From: Anaerococcus sp.
GTDB taxonomy: Bacteria; Bacillota; Clostridia; Tissierellales; Peptoniphilaceae
Assembly: GCA_022780515.1 (NCBI GenBank)
Contig: JALEUV010000059.1
Coordinates: forward strand, 1 to 63,148
Length of the DNA stretch: 63,148 nucleotides
Direction: 5' to 3'
The notes under the pieces were generated by a model. It saw only the letters and a list, made by a program, of their open reading frames with translations. It did no database searches and was not told the DNA's origin. This document shows positions 1 to 8,575 of the stretch, one piece after another (the first letter of the stretch is position 1; each line of letters begins with the position of its first letter). The translations under genes and the position numbers were made by a program.

Positions 1-68
1 ATATGGCACAAATAATAAGTATAAAAATACGCCTTTTCTTAAAGGGTCCTATATAGGATAGTAGTTTT

Positions 69-194
69 CTATAACGTTTTATCATATTTATCTCCAAATT
101 CAATTATTCCTTCATTTTTAAGATAATTTAAAAAAATCCTAATGTCTTTTTTACTTATATTATCTTTATAATCACTATATATGTCATTAAGATT
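69..194 (-). pseudogene. possible C-terminal remnant of an unrecognised protein
   Basis: A start-less open stretch of about 42 codons reads on the minus strand and ends at a TAG at 69-71. Its translation is lysine- and isoleucine-rich and contains DIRIFLNYLKNEGIIEF, which reads like a helix-turn-helix or winged-helix tail rather than random sequence. A TAA lies directly upstream at 195-197 and no start codon or ribosome binding site is present, so if it was once coding it is now a fragment. I do not recognise the family. It could equally be chance, since the region is very AT-rich. Confidence 0.25.
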
Positions 195-258
195 TTATCT
201 TTAATCGGTCAACTAAATATACTATTTATATCTATATTTATTTTTATAATTAATAGTT

Positions 259-774
259 TTATAATTCCATTATTCTCATATCCTTATCTAGGTCGAATAA
301 TAGTCTAAGGAAGTTTTCCTTGTAGGCTACGAATTTATTATCTTTTAGGAGGTCTATTACCTCCTCTTCGCTTGCCCATTTTGCGGCTTGGACTTCGGAT
401 TTTTCTAGGGTAAGCTCTTCTATATCTAGGTTTTTTCTGATGATATAGATATCATCAAAGCCCCTATCGAAGTTGGCTGTCATTATTGGTCTTATTTTCT
501 CGAAGTCTATGTCTACTCCTAGTTCTTCTTTTAGTTCTCTCTCGATGGCCCCGGATGAGCTCTCCCCCTTCTTGCTTCCTCCACCGCAGCTTAGGTCCCG
601 GAGGTTGGCGAGGGATTTTTCTGGAGCTCTTTGTTGGATTAGCATTTGGTTTTGGTCATTGAAGATACATAGGTGGACTATCATGTAATAGCTATCTTCG
701 ACTCGCTTACTTCCTCTGATGTAGGTCTTTCCTGTTTTTTCTCTATCCTTGTTGTAGAGATCCATTTCTTCCAT
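259..774 (-). CDS. Nudix hydrolase, isopentenyl-diphosphate-isomerase-like subgroup
   Basis: 171-residue Nudix protein. A complete Nudix box (G-x5-E-x7-RE-L-x-EE-x-G-V) lies at residues 65-87, including the RELKEELG core that binds the catalytic metal. The N-terminal QQRAPEKSLAN segment resembles the YfcD/IPP isomerase-like Nudix group, which hydrolyses nucleoside-diphosphate-linked compounds; the exact substrate cannot be read from the sequence. The start at 774 is preceded by AGGAG at a 5-base spacing. It lies downstream of the pyrophosphatase gene on the same strand, separated by a terminator hairpin, so it is probably partly uncoupled from that gene. Confidence 0.88.
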   Translation of the reverse strand: MEEMDLYNKDREKTGKTYIRGSKRVEDSYYMIVHLCIFNDQNQMLIQQRAPEKSLANLRDLSCGGGSKKGESSSGAIERELKEELGVDIDFEKIRPIMTANFDRGFDDIYIIRKNLDIEELTLEKSEVQAAKWASEEEVIDLLKDNKFVAYKENFLRLLFDLDKDMRIMEL

Positions 775-786
775 ATTTTCTCCTAT

Positions 787-812
787 GTAAAAAGGGGAGC
801 GCTGTCCCCCTC
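787..812 (-). terminator. Rho-independent terminator after the pyrophosphatase gene
   Basis: A GC-rich hairpin (GGGG arm at 794-797, CCCC arm at 106 to 109 of the 700s line, that is 806-809) is followed on the minus strand by a run of T. It lies between the pyrophosphatase stop and the Nudix start and should end most transcripts from upstream. Confidence 0.7.
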
Positions 813-817
813 GTTTT

Positions 818-2473
818 TTATAGATTTGACATTACTGCTGATGTAAGTCTTGGTATTACTTGTTTTTTACGGCTCAATACTCCTGGAGCATTTATTGTTC
901 CATGAGGGGTTATTTGTCCACCGAATTCTTCTTTGATGGTTTCGTAATTGTCTCCTACTACTAGGAGTTCACTTTTTTCGTTGAAGATGTCGGTTAGTAC
1001 TAGTACGAAGGTAGATTCTCCCTTGGACTTTATTTTTTTATCCATAAGGTCTTTTAGCTCATCCATTATTGGTATTAGCTCTTCTGGATTCATGGTCATT
1101 ACTTGGCCTACTCTAAAGTCTTGACCTCCTATGTTGAAGGTCTTTACGTCGCCTTCTACAAGGTCGTTGGCTGATTTGCCCTTGAGGGATGTAGCAGCTC
1201 TAAACATTTGATCGGCAAATTCTTCAGGGTTAAGATCGGCTATCCTACTCATCCTACTTAGGATTCTCTTGTCAGTTTCTGTGGTTGTAGGTGATCTAAA
1301 GAGAAGGGTATCAGATATTATAGCAGCGCATAGGATGCCTGCGATTTTTTTGCTAGGTCTTATGCCTGATTCTAGGTACATTTCTGATATGATGGTTGCA
1401 GTAGATCCAACAGGTTCTGCCCTAAAGAAGATAGGTCCTGTTGTTAAGAGGTTGGCTACCCTGTGGTGATCGATTATTTCTACTATTTCTGCTTCTTCTA
1501 TTTCATCTATGGATTGGTTTCTCTCGTTGTGGTCGACTAGGATTAGTTTTTTCTTCTCAGATGAGATCAAGTGGAATCTTGATATAGATCCTACTACCTT
1601 GCCACTTGGGTCAACTACTGGATATGACCTAAATCTTGACTCTGCCATGGCATCTCTTACTTGCTCTAGGCTATCTTCTGTCTTGAAGTAAACTAGGTTA
1701 TCTGTTGTCATTACATGGCTTATTGGAATTGTCATTGGCAAGAGTCTAGCTGTCATGAAGGTGTTGTATTCGGTAGATAGGACTGTTACATTGTTTTCCT
1801 TGGCAAGTTCTACCATCTTATCACTCATGGTAGCTCCATGGGTTAGGATTAGTAGGGATATTTTTTTGTTTAGGAGGGGTTCATAATACTCTTCCCTATC
1901 GCCAGATATAACAATATCGCCTTCTACTATGACTTCTTCATTATCGCTTAATTGGTCTCCTGCCACAGCAAAGACTGCCATCTTGCCAGAATATTCTGGT
2001 TGGTCTTCTGGTAGGTGGATTATCCTTGCAGAAAGTACATCTATGACATTGTCTATAGGGGTATTGCTTCTGCCTAGGATCCTATCATCCCAAACATCCA
2101 TATAGGACTTGGTAATGTTAGATAGGGATGCCACTCCTACTAGTTTGTTATCAGTATCCACAACTGCTAGGCTGTGGTAGGAGCCTTGTTGGAACATATC
2201 CCAAGCATTTCTTATAGCTATAGATGGGTCTATATTATTGCCCTTGTCTATGTCTAGGTCCTTGACTTGAAGTTGCATGGACTCTTTTAGCTTTGGAGGC
2301 TCTACATCAAAATAATTTAGAACAAACTTACTTTCTTGGTTTAATTTTCCTAGTCTAATTGGAATGGCATTTACCTCACCTAGCCTATTTTTGAGGTCAG
2401 CGTAGGCTATGGCTGACATGATTGAATCGGTATCTGGATTCTTGTGGCCTGTAATATAAACTGTTTCTCTCAT
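818..2473 (-). CDS. ppaC: Manganese-dependent inorganic pyrophosphatase with CBS and DRTGG domains
   Basis: 551-residue family II pyrophosphatase that splits PPi to two phosphates in the cytoplasm and pulls biosynthetic reactions forward. The DHH catalytic domain is split: residues 1-65 carry GHKNPDTDS with metal ligands His10, Asp14 and Asp16, and the second half has the EIIDHHRVAN motif, followed by a DHHA2 domain ending in SRKKQV. Inserted between are two CBS modules and a DRTGG domain, which makes it about 240 residues longer than the plain enzyme. In characterised members of this CBS subtype, AMP and ADP inhibit and ATP or diadenosine polyphosphates activate. Start is backed by AGGAGG, 4 bases upstream. 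It follows the CorB-like gene by 8 bases, so the two are co-transcribed. Confidence 0.95.
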   Translation of the reverse strand: MRETVYITGHKNPDTDSIMSAIAYADLKNRLGEVNAIPIRLGKLNQESKFVLNYFDVEPPKLKESMQLQVKDLDIDKGNNIDPSIAIRNAWDMFQQGSYHSLAVVDTDNKLVGVASLSNITKSYMDVWDDRILGRSNTPIDNVIDVLSARIIHLPEDQPEYSGKMAVFAVAGDQLSDNEEVIVEGDIVISGDREEYYEPLLNKKISLLILTHGATMSDKMVELAKENNVTVLSTEYNTFMTARLLPMTIPISHVMTTDNLVYFKTEDSLEQVRDAMAESRFRSYPVVDPSGKVVGSISRFHLISSEKKKLILVDHNERNQSIDEIEEAEIVEIIDHHRVANLLTTGPIFFRAEPVGSTATIISEMYLESGIRPSKKIAGILCAAIISDTLLFRSPTTTETDKRILSRMSRIADLNPEEFADQMFRAATSLKGKSANDLVEGDVKTFNIGGQDFRVGQVMTMNPEELIPIMDELKDLMDKKIKSKGESTFVLVLTDIFNEKSELLVVGDNYETIKEEFGGQITPHGTINAPGVLSRKKQVIPRLTSAVMSNL

Positions 2474-2481
2474 ACTTCCTC

Positions 2482-3726
2482 CTAATTAAAATTTACTTTT
2501 AGCATTTCTATCTTGTACCTATCTACCTTAATGACACTTATCGTAAAGAAATCAAGCTTTACAGAATCACCCTGCTTAGGGATTTTGGATAGTCTATCTA
2601 TTACATATCCCCCTATCGAGTCATTCTTGATCTCCTCTATATCAGTATTAAAGTAGTCATTAAAGTCATTGATATGGATGGATGGATTGACCAAATACTC
2701 CTTGTCATTTATCTTGATAATGGTATCTGATGCACTGTCATATTCATCATCTATCTCTCCAACAAGCTCTTCAACTATATCTTCGATTGCTACAAGGCCT
2801 GCCGTTCCCCCATATTCATCTATTACAATGGATAGGGAGAGATTTTCACTTCTCATTGTTGTAAATAGGTCAAAGATTTGCATATTATCATATACATAGA
2901 AGGCAGGTCTTATGACATCAGTCAGGTTAAAGTCCCCATCATCTGCCATGAAGCTCACTAGGTCCTTCATATGTAGGATGCCCAGGATATTATCTATATT
3001 TCTTCCATAGACTGGAATCCTTGAGTGGTTAGAATTCTTAAGAAATTCCTTAAGCTCAGCCCTACTAATATCGGCAGGTATGGCCTCCATATTAGTTCTA
3101 GCTGTCATTATGTCTGATACAAGTGAGTCTTGAAATTCGAAGACGTTGTTAATCATCTCACTTTCTTCGTTATTGATAACTCCTTGCTCTTCTGACACAT
3201 CTACTATAGTCTTTAAGTCTTCTTCTGTTACCTTGTCATTATCTTGATTTTCTGTTTTAAAAATCTTGGCTATACCACTAGTAATTTTAACCAAAACAAA
3301 GGAAAAGGGTGTTAGGATAACTTCAAAAAACCTGATTGGCCTTGATACCTTAAGGGCGAGTTTCTCGCTATTAGAGGTGGCCATGTTTTTTGGAGTAACC
3401 TCCCCAAAGACCAAGACTATGATTGTCAAAATTATAGGTGATATGACCGCTCCCTTGGCTCCAAATACTTCCGTAAAAAATATGGTCGAAATGGTTGTGG
3501 TAACTATATTTGCTATATTATTTCCTATAAGGATAGTTGTTATAACCTTAGAGATATTATCTGTAAGTTTTTTTAGTAGAGAACTATTTTTTACACCATT
3601 TTTCTCCATTTGTCTAACCTTGAAGGTCGATAGTGATGTTAGTGCTGTTTCTGATGCAGAGAAAAATGCCGAGAACATTATCCCCACTATTATTAAAATT
3701 AATTGTATGAAATTATTAGTCGTCAA
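2482..3726 (-). CDS. CNNM/CorB (HlyC/CorC family) membrane transporter
   Basis: 414-residue protein with the three-part architecture of the CorB/CNNM family: a DUF21 transmembrane domain (about residues 1-185, with SAFFSASETALTSL at the N terminus), a CBS pair (about 200-315, with RIPVY and DEYGGTAGLV) and a C-terminal CorC_HlyC domain (about 325-410). Family members are linked to magnesium efflux; older annotation as hemolysin is misleading. The start codon is TTG at 3724-3726, chosen because GGGAGG sits 5-6 bases upstream and no ATG is near. It is the promoter-proximal gene of a pair with the pyrophosphatase, an enzyme that needs divalent metal. Confidence 0.9.
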   Translation of the reverse strand: MTTNNFIQLILIIVGIMFSAFFSASETALTSLSTFKVRQMEKNGVKNSSLLKKLTDNISKVITTILIGNNIANIVTTTISTIFFTEVFGAKGAVISPIILTIIVLVFGEVTPKNMATSNSEKLALKVSRPIRFFEVILTPFSFVLVKITSGIAKIFKTENQDNDKVTEEDLKTIVDVSEEQGVINNEESEMINNVFEFQDSLVSDIMTARTNMEAIPADISRAELKEFLKNSNHSRIPVYGRNIDNILGILHMKDLVSFMADDGDFNLTDVIRPAFYVYDNMQIFDLFTTMRSENLSLSIVIDEYGGTAGLVAIEDIVEELVGEIDDEYDSASDTIIKINDKEYLVNPSIHINDFNDYFNTDIEEIKNDSIGGYVIDRLSKIPKQGDSVKLDFFTISVIKVDRYKIEMLKVNFN

Positions 3727-3841
3727 AATTTCCTCCCTTCATGATATTATATAAAAATTTCAAATAAATTAAAAGCTTTTAAAGTGAATTTCTTAAATAT
3801 AGATATATAATGATGGTGTATATCAAAAAAAGGAGGTATAT

Positions 3842-5155
3842 ATGGAAAAAAATTCTTTTTTCGAAAAAGCTTTTAAGCTTAGAAAACATGGCACAGATAT
3901 CAAAACTGAGGTCATGGCTGGTATTACTACCTTTATGACTATGTCATACATACTAGCTGTCAATCCACAAATCTTATCTGAGGCAGGCATGGACTATGGG
4001 GCTGTCTTTACAAGTACCATTATAGCTTCTGTTGTAGCTATGCTCTTTATGGCTTTCTATGCCAACTTGCCATTCGCCCTATCTGCAGGTATGGGACTTA
4101 ACGCCTTTTTTACCTACACAGTAGTTATGCAAATGGGTAAGAGCTGGCAATTTGCTCTAACAGCAGTATTTTTGGAGGGTATTATCTTCTTGGTCATATC
4201 TTTCTTGGGAGTCAGGGAGGCTATTTTTAATTCAATACCTATCAACCTAAAAAAGGCTGTATCAGTAGGAATCGGTTTGTTTATTGCAGAAATCGGACTC
4301 TTGAATACTGGAATTATTAATCCAGGAGATGTATCATTAGAACTCGGCACTATAACAAATGCCAACGGATTTGTATTTTTCATAGCACTTATTATAATGG
4401 TGGTCCTTACTGCCAAGAATGTAAAGGGAGCTCTCCTTTGGGGAATATTGATATCAACTCTTATATCTCTAGTCCTAGGGGTAACAAGCTTACCTACTTC
4501 AAACATAGTATCCTTACCACCATCAATTAAGCCAGTAGCCTTCAAACTAGACTTTTCAAATGTATTTTCCTTGGAGATGTTCTCAGTACTATTCTCCTTC
4601 TTGTTTGTAGACATTTTTGATACGCTGGGTACCCTAACGGGAGTCGCTACCAAGGCTAATATGCTTGATGAAGATGGCAATTTGCCAAATGCATCCAAGG
4701 CCCTCTTATCTGATGCTATAGGAACTACCCTTGGAGCCGTGCTTGGAACATCTACTGTTACTACCTTTGTTGAATCTTCTTCAGGAGTAGCAGAGGGTGG
4801 TAGAACTGGACTTACTACTTTGGTTACAGCCCTCTTCTTTGTAGTAGCTGCCTTCTTCTTCCCAGTATTTTCAATAATTCCAGCACCTGCTACATCAGCT
4901 GCCCTAGTTACAGTAGGACTCTTTATGATAACAACAGTTGTTGAGATTGATTTTACAGATATAAGTGAAGCCTTCCCAGCCTTCATGACAATCTTGATGA
5001 TGCCTTTGACTTATTCTATAGCTGAGGGAATCTCCTTTGGAATGATTTCTTATGCTATAATCAAGTTATTTACTGGCAAGGGCAAGGAAGTATCTCCTCT
5101 AGTTTATATCTTGGCTCTTGTATTTATAGTTAGGTACCTACTACCAATTTTTTAG
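3842..5155 (+). CDS. pbuG: NCS2-family purine permease (guanine/hypoxanthine type)
   Basis: 437-residue integral membrane protein of the AzgA-like branch of nucleobase cation symporter 2. The signature region GITTFMTMSYILAVNPQILSEAGMD near the N terminus, DTLGTLTG in the middle and the ESSSGVAEGGRTGLT loop are typical of the PbuG/PbuO/AzgA group that takes up guanine, hypoxanthine or adenine. Hydrophobicity suggests 12-14 membrane segments. The ATG is preceded by AGGAGG at 5 bases. No purine riboswitch aptamer fits in the 115-base gap upstream, unlike the Bacillus gene; a TATAAT at 3806-3811 may be its -10 box. The symbol is by family resemblance; which purine it prefers is not visible. Confidence 0.88.
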   Translation: MEKNSFFEKAFKLRKHGTDIKTEVMAGITTFMTMSYILAVNPQILSEAGMDYGAVFTSTIIASVVAMLFMAFYANLPFALSAGMGLNAFFTYTVVMQMGKSWQFALTAVFLEGIIFLVISFLGVREAIFNSIPINLKKAVSVGIGLFIAEIGLLNTGIINPGDVSLELGTITNANGFVFFIALIIMVVLTAKNVKGALLWGILISTLISLVLGVTSLPTSNIVSLPPSIKPVAFKLDFSNVFSLEMFSVLFSFLFVDIFDTLGTLTGVATKANMLDEDGNLPNASKALLSDAIGTTLGAVLGTSTVTTFVESSSGVAEGGRTGLTTLVTALFFVVAAFFFPVFSIIPAPATSAALVTVGLFMITTVVEIDFTDISEAFPAFMTILMMPLTYSIAEGISFGMISYAIIKLFTGKGKEVSPLVYILALVFIVRYLLPIF

Positions 5156-5164
5156 CTTTACTAC

Positions 5165-5193
5165 TTGACAGATTTAAATTAATGGACTATAAT
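5165..5193 (+). promoter_or_regulatory. Consensus sigma-A promoter of the trpP T-box transcript
   Basis: A perfect -35 TTGACA (5165-5170) and a perfect -10 TATAAT (5188-5193) are separated by exactly 17 bases. Transcription should start near 5200, directly in front of the T-box leader. A full-consensus promoter is what is expected when control lies in attenuation rather than initiation. Confidence 0.88.
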
Positions 5194-5199
5194 CTAACT

Positions 5200-5450
5200 A
5201 AATAGAAATCATATGCAGAAGTAGTAGCGGGTAAGGCTTTATACAGAAAGAAAATGGTTGATGAGAATTTTCATAAGCTAGCCTAGTGAATGGATCTGCT
5301 AGATCAAAGGTGAACTAAAAGTAGCCTGCGGGTATTCTCGCCTTACTGAGATAGGATATGTATGTATCTAAAGATGTCTTTTAAAGGATAAGATGGATGG
5401 CACCGTGGGCAAAGGCTCGCTCCAATTAAGGAGCGAGCTTTTTATTTTGT
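5200..5450 (+). promoter_or_regulatory. Tryptophan-specific T-box leader
   Basis: A leader of about 250 bases precedes the tryptophan transporter gene. The T-box core ATGGCACCGTGG lies at about 5397-5409; its TGGC bulge (5398-5401) would pair with the acceptor end GCCA, fitting the G discriminator base of tRNA-Trp. In the stem I region, GAATGGATC at 5288-5296 places TGG (5291-5293), the Trp codon, in the specifier loop position after the usual GAA. The leader ends in a GC-rich terminator. Uncharged tRNA-Trp should stabilise the antiterminator and switch on transporter synthesis when tryptophan is scarce. The fold beyond these landmarks was judged by eye. Confidence 0.88.
5414..5446 (+). terminator. 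T-box controlled terminator
   Basis: A 10-bp stem (GCTCGCTCC arm at about 5415-5423, GGAGCGAGC arm at 5430-5438, loop AATTAA) is followed by a T-rich run. It directly follows the T-box core, so it is the terminator that competes with the antiterminator. Confidence 0.88.
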
Positions 5451-5467
5451 GAAAAAAAGGAGTTATT

Positions 5468-5962
5468 ATGAAAACAAAAAACATCACATCAGCAGCAATT
5501 TTTATGGCAGTCGGACTAGTATTACACTTTGTAGTACCACCAGTATTTTTTGGAGTTAAACCAGACTTTCTCTTGTCAATGATGTTTATCTCCCTCATCA
5601 TATCTGATGATATAAAAGAAGCCTTGCTAGTGGGCATAGCAGGTGGAGTAATGAGTGCCTTGACAACAGGTTTTCCTGGTGGACAAATCCCTAACTTCAT
5701 CGAAAAAATTATAGTATCAGTAGCTATCTTCTACCTAATAAAAACTATGGGAAAGACTGGTCTAAATACTATCAAGATAGTCATAATCTTTGCCCTAGGA
5801 ACCTGCCTTTCTGGAGTTCTCTTCCTACTAATGGCCCTAGGTTTTACCAATCAACTAAATATGTTTATCCCATCTCTTCCAGTAGTCCTCGTTGCTATGG
5901 TAGTAAATCCTATCTTTGGAATACTTTTAAATACTATCTATGGAAAATTTATAAGTAAATGA
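5468..5962 (+). CDS. trpP: Tryptophan transporter
   Basis: 164-residue membrane protein of the TrpP family, with about five hydrophobic segments and the family features HFVVPP near residue 20 and the GGVMSALTTGFPGGQIPN segment in the middle. TrpP imports tryptophan; the length fits the family (about 165-175). The assignment is strengthened by the TGG-specifying T-box directly upstream. The ATG at 5468 has AAGGAG at a 5-base spacing. The gene appears to be transcribed alone, with a hairpin terminator just after its stop. Confidence 0.93.
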   Translation: MKTKNITSAAIFMAVGLVLHFVVPPVFFGVKPDFLLSMMFISLIISDDIKEALLVGIAGGVMSALTTGFPGGQIPNFIEKIIVSVAIFYLIKTMGKTGLNTIKIVIIFALGTCLSGVLFLLMALGFTNQLNMFIPSLPVVLVAMVVNPIFGILLNTIYGKFISK

Positions 5963-5971
5963 AGAGAAAAA

Positions 5972-6013
5972 ATATGACCTTCTTTGCCAGACTAAGTACA
6001 AAGAGGGTCATAT
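5972..6013. terminator. Bidirectional terminator between trpP and the peptide ABC operon
   Basis: Complementary arms ATATGACC..TCTTT (5972-5985) and AAAGAGGGTCATAT (6000-6013) form a 13-14 bp hairpin between two convergent genes. An A/T-rich tract flanks each side, so it probably serves both strands. Confidence 0.65.
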
Positions 6014-6017
6014 CTAT

Positions 6018-6794
6018 TTATAGGCTTATAGATTTAAAAAGTTCCTTGGTATATTCGTGCCTATCATCACTTTCTAAATCATAAGTATCAAATAAGTCTA
6101 CTAGCTCTCCCTTATATAAAACGCCAATCCTATCACAGAGATAGGCTATTACATTCAAGTCGTGGGATATAAAGAGGCTAGTAAAGTTATGCTTTTTTTG
6201 CAAGGACCTAATGAGGTTTAATATTTGAGCTTGGATTGATACATCTAAGGCACTTACTCCCTCATCTATTATCAGGAATTCAGGATTAATAACTAAGGCT
6301 TGGGCTATGGCTATCCTTTGCTTTTGTCCCCCTGATAAGCTCGCCGGATAGTAATTTAGGACATCTTCTTCCATCTCGATCTCTTCAAGAAGATCCCTAA
6401 TTATCTTTCGTCTTTCGTCTTTACTATAAATATCGTGGATATTAAGAATCTCTTCTATAGAAAATCCTATGGTTTTCTTGGGGTTTAGGGCCTGGTAGGG
6501 ATTTTGAAAGACGACTTGAACTTCCCTACGATACTTCATAATCTCATCCTTATTTAAATTTGCTATGTCCTTCTCCTTAAATAAAATTTTCCCTGAGCTT
6601 TCTTTTACCAACCTCAATATTATATTTGATAAGGTGGTTTTCCCTGAACCACTTTCTCCGACTAGGCCAAATATTTCTCCCTTCTTTATATCAAAGGATA
6701 CATGGTCTAAGGCTAGCTTGTCCTTTTTCCTAAAAAGTATGCCCGAACCCTTATAGGTCTTACTAATATCTTGAATTTGTAAAATATTTTCCAT
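6018..6794 (-). CDS. Oligopeptide/dipeptide ABC transporter ATPase, F-type subunit
   Basis: About 258-residue ABC ATPase. Walker A is GESGSGKTT, the signature is SLSGGQKQRIAIAQAL, Walker B is FLIIDEGVSALDVS and the switch histidine lies in LFISHDLNV. It pairs with the D-type ATPase encoded upstream to energise peptide import. The start was placed at 6794 (second ATG) because GGAG inside the end of the preceding gene is 8 bases upstream, whereas the ATG at 6806 has no site; the ORF is open back to 6806. It is the last gene of a five-gene operon and is followed by a terminator. It is shorter than usual F subunits (about 310-330) because the C-terminal oligopeptide domain is missing. Confidence 0.92.
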   Translation of the reverse strand: MENILQIQDISKTYKGSGILFRKKDKLALDHVSFDIKKGEIFGLVGESGSGKTTLSNIILRLVKESSGKILFKEKDIANLNKDEIMKYRREVQVVFQNPYQALNPKKTIGFSIEEILNIHDIYSKDERRKIIRDLLEEIEMEEDVLNYYPASLSGGQKQRIAIAQALVINPEFLIIDEGVSALDVSIQAQILNLIRSLQKKHNFTSLFISHDLNVIAYLCDRIGVLYKGELVDLFDTYDLESDDRHEYTKELFKSISL

Positions 6795-6795
6795 T

Positions 6796-7761
6796 TTATT
6801 CTCCATACAAATGACAATTTACCTCATGGTTTTTCCTGTAGGTGGTCGCTGGATAGGTTTTAAAGCACTTATCCATGGCAAGCTCGCACCTATCAGCAAA
6901 GGGACATCCCTCATTGGACCTGTTTTTAAGATCTGGCACACGTCCTTTTATATTGTAGAGGTCTTGGCCCCTTTTCTTATAATTTGGAACGGCCTTAAGG
7001 AGGGCCTTGGTATAGGGATGAAGAGGACTAGCTATTACTTCTTTTGTAAGTCCCCTTTCGACAATCCTACCAGCGTACATTATCATTACTTTTTTTGAGA
7101 TGTTTTCTATAAGGTTTAGGTCGTGGCTAATAAAAACTATGGCACCCTTGTAGATATGGGATATCTCCTTAAAGAGATCTATAATTTGAGCTTGGACCTT
7201 GGCATCTAGGGCTGTTGTTGGCTCATCGGCTATAAGGACATTAGGATTGGCTATAAGGGCCATAGAAATCACTATCCTTTGTTGCATACCGCCGGATAAT
7301 TCGTGGGGGTACTTGTGGTAGAGACTCTCTACATCCTTGAGCCCACACTTTTCCATAGTGGTATAGACTAGGTCTAGGCGTTTTTTCTTGTCAAAGTCGT
7401 AGTGGATTTTTAGGACTTCTTCGATTTGCTTACCTACTTTGATTAGTGGATTTAGGGCAGAACCTGGCTCCTGGAAGACTGTAGCGATGTTCCTACTCCT
7501 ATATGGAGCCCACTGTTTATCATCAAGTCCTAGGACTTCCTTGCCCTTAAGTAAGCAAGAGCCAGACTTGATGATGGCATCTGGTGACTCTATCCCCAAA
7601 ATTGTTTGGGTCGCTACGGTTTTGCCACAGCCACTTTCCCCAACAAGACCCACAAAGTCATTTTCAAAGAGGTCAAATGATATATGGTTTACTGCGTATT
7701 TTTCGCCATTTGAAGTTGGAAAGGCAACTGTTAGGTCCTTTACTTCTAATAATTTATTCAT
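6796..7761 (-). CDS. Oligopeptide/dipeptide ABC transporter ATPase, D-type subunit
   Basis: 321-residue ABC ATPase with Walker A GESGCGKTVA, signature ELSGGMQQRIVISMAL, Walker B LIADEPTTALDA and the C-terminal oligopeptide/dipeptide domain whose cysteine-bearing end (EGCPFADRCELAMDKC) is typical of OppD/DppD proteins and in some members binds an Fe-S cluster. The start at 7761 has AGGAG with acceptable spacing and overlaps the end of the permease gene by 8 bases. It works with the F-type ATPase, the two permeases and the lipoprotein of the same operon. Confidence 0.93.
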   Translation of the reverse strand: MNKLLEVKDLTVAFPTSNGEKYAVNHISFDLFENDFVGLVGESGCGKTVATQTILGIESPDAIIKSGSCLLKGKEVLGLDDKQWAPYRSRNIATVFQEPGSALNPLIKVGKQIEEVLKIHYDFDKKKRLDLVYTTMEKCGLKDVESLYHKYPHELSGGMQQRIVISMALIANPNVLIADEPTTALDAKVQAQIIDLFKEISHIYKGAIVFISHDLNLIENISKKVMIMYAGRIVERGLTKEVIASPLHPYTKALLKAVPNYKKRGQDLYNIKGRVPDLKNRSNEGCPFADRCELAMDKCFKTYPATTYRKNHEVNCHLYGE

Positions 7762-8575
7762 GGTTTACCTTCTCCTTTAGTCTTCTTGTCCTAAACTTTT
7801 CCCCATATAGGGTAAAACCTAAAACTAGGAGTGATAGACAAATTCCTGTGGCTATAAAATAGTATGGGGCTTTGGAAAAATATACTTGGCTTTCCTTGAG
7901 CATCCTACCCCAGGATGGATCAGGAGGTCTTACTCCCAGTCCCAAATATGATAGGCCACTTTCAGCTAGGATAGCCTGTGAAATTGAAAGGATTATAGCA
8001 ACCATTAGTTGGTTTTTGATATTTGGCAAAATATGGTTAATGCCTATATAGATAGGACTTGCTCCCTTTACCTGAGCGCTCTTGACAAACTGGGCATTTT
8101 TCACTTGCAAGAACCCACTCCTTACAACCCTAGCAAAGTATGGGACAGAAATAATACCTATAGCAAAGATCGTATTTACAAGGCTTGCCCCAAATACTGA
8201 AACTAGCATCATAGCAAAAAGTATTCCTGGAAAGGCCATAAGGGAGTCGATAAATCTCATCAATACTTCATCAACCAGTCCACCAAAATATCCAGCACAG
8301 GCTCCAATTATTGCCCCTATCACAAGGGCAAGGCTTACTGTCCCAAAGGATAAGAACAAGGCGTATTTGGAACCTTCCATTAGCCTAGATAGGATGTCCC
8401 TACCCATATTGTCAGTTCCCAAGAGGTGGTCTAGGGATGGGGCCATAAGTTTTTCTTCTGTCATAATAGCATTTGGATCATAGGGTGTCCAGAATAATGA
8501 CAAGATAAATACTCCAAAGTAGAAAATAAGGATAGCCCTACCTAAATTTATAGAAATTTTATTATTTTTAATCAT
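7754..8575 (-). CDS. Peptide ABC transporter permease, C-type subunit
   Basis: About 273-residue inner-membrane permease of the DppC/OppC type. It has an N-terminal membrane segment, the HLLGTDNMGRDILSRL motif near residue 50 that marks this subunit, and about six membrane segments, with the EAA loop SGLSYLGLGVRPPDPSWG near the C terminus that contacts the ATPase. The ATG at 8575 is preferred: AAGGAG lies 5 bases upstream, whereas the GTG at 8581 has no spacing. It overlaps the stop of the B-type permease by 8 bases (ATGATTAA). Confidence 0.93.
   Translation of the reverse strand: MIKNNKISINLGRAILIFYFGVFILSLFWTPYDPNAIMTEEKLMAPSLDHLLGTDNMGRDILSRLMEGSKYALFLSFGTVSLALVIGAIIGACAGYFGGLVDEVLMRFIDSLMAFPGILFAMMLVSVFGASLVNTIFAIGIISVPYFARVVRSGFLQVKNAQFVKSAQVKGASPIYIGINHILPNIKNQLMVAIILSISQAILAESGLSYLGLGVRPPDPSWGRMLKESQVYFSKAPYYFIATGICLSLLVLGFTLYGEKFRTRRLKEKVNHE

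Noticed and set aside
3755-3841. Possible purine riboswitch before the purine permease
   Set aside because: The gap is only about 87-115 bases, and no aptamer core or terminator stem is visible; the same is true for the xpt leader.
4114-4986. 290-codon open frame on the minus strand inside the purine permease gene
   Set aside because: It is an antisense shadow. The protein is Ser/Thr/Val/Lys-rich with no family features, and the plus frame is a clear NCS2 permease.
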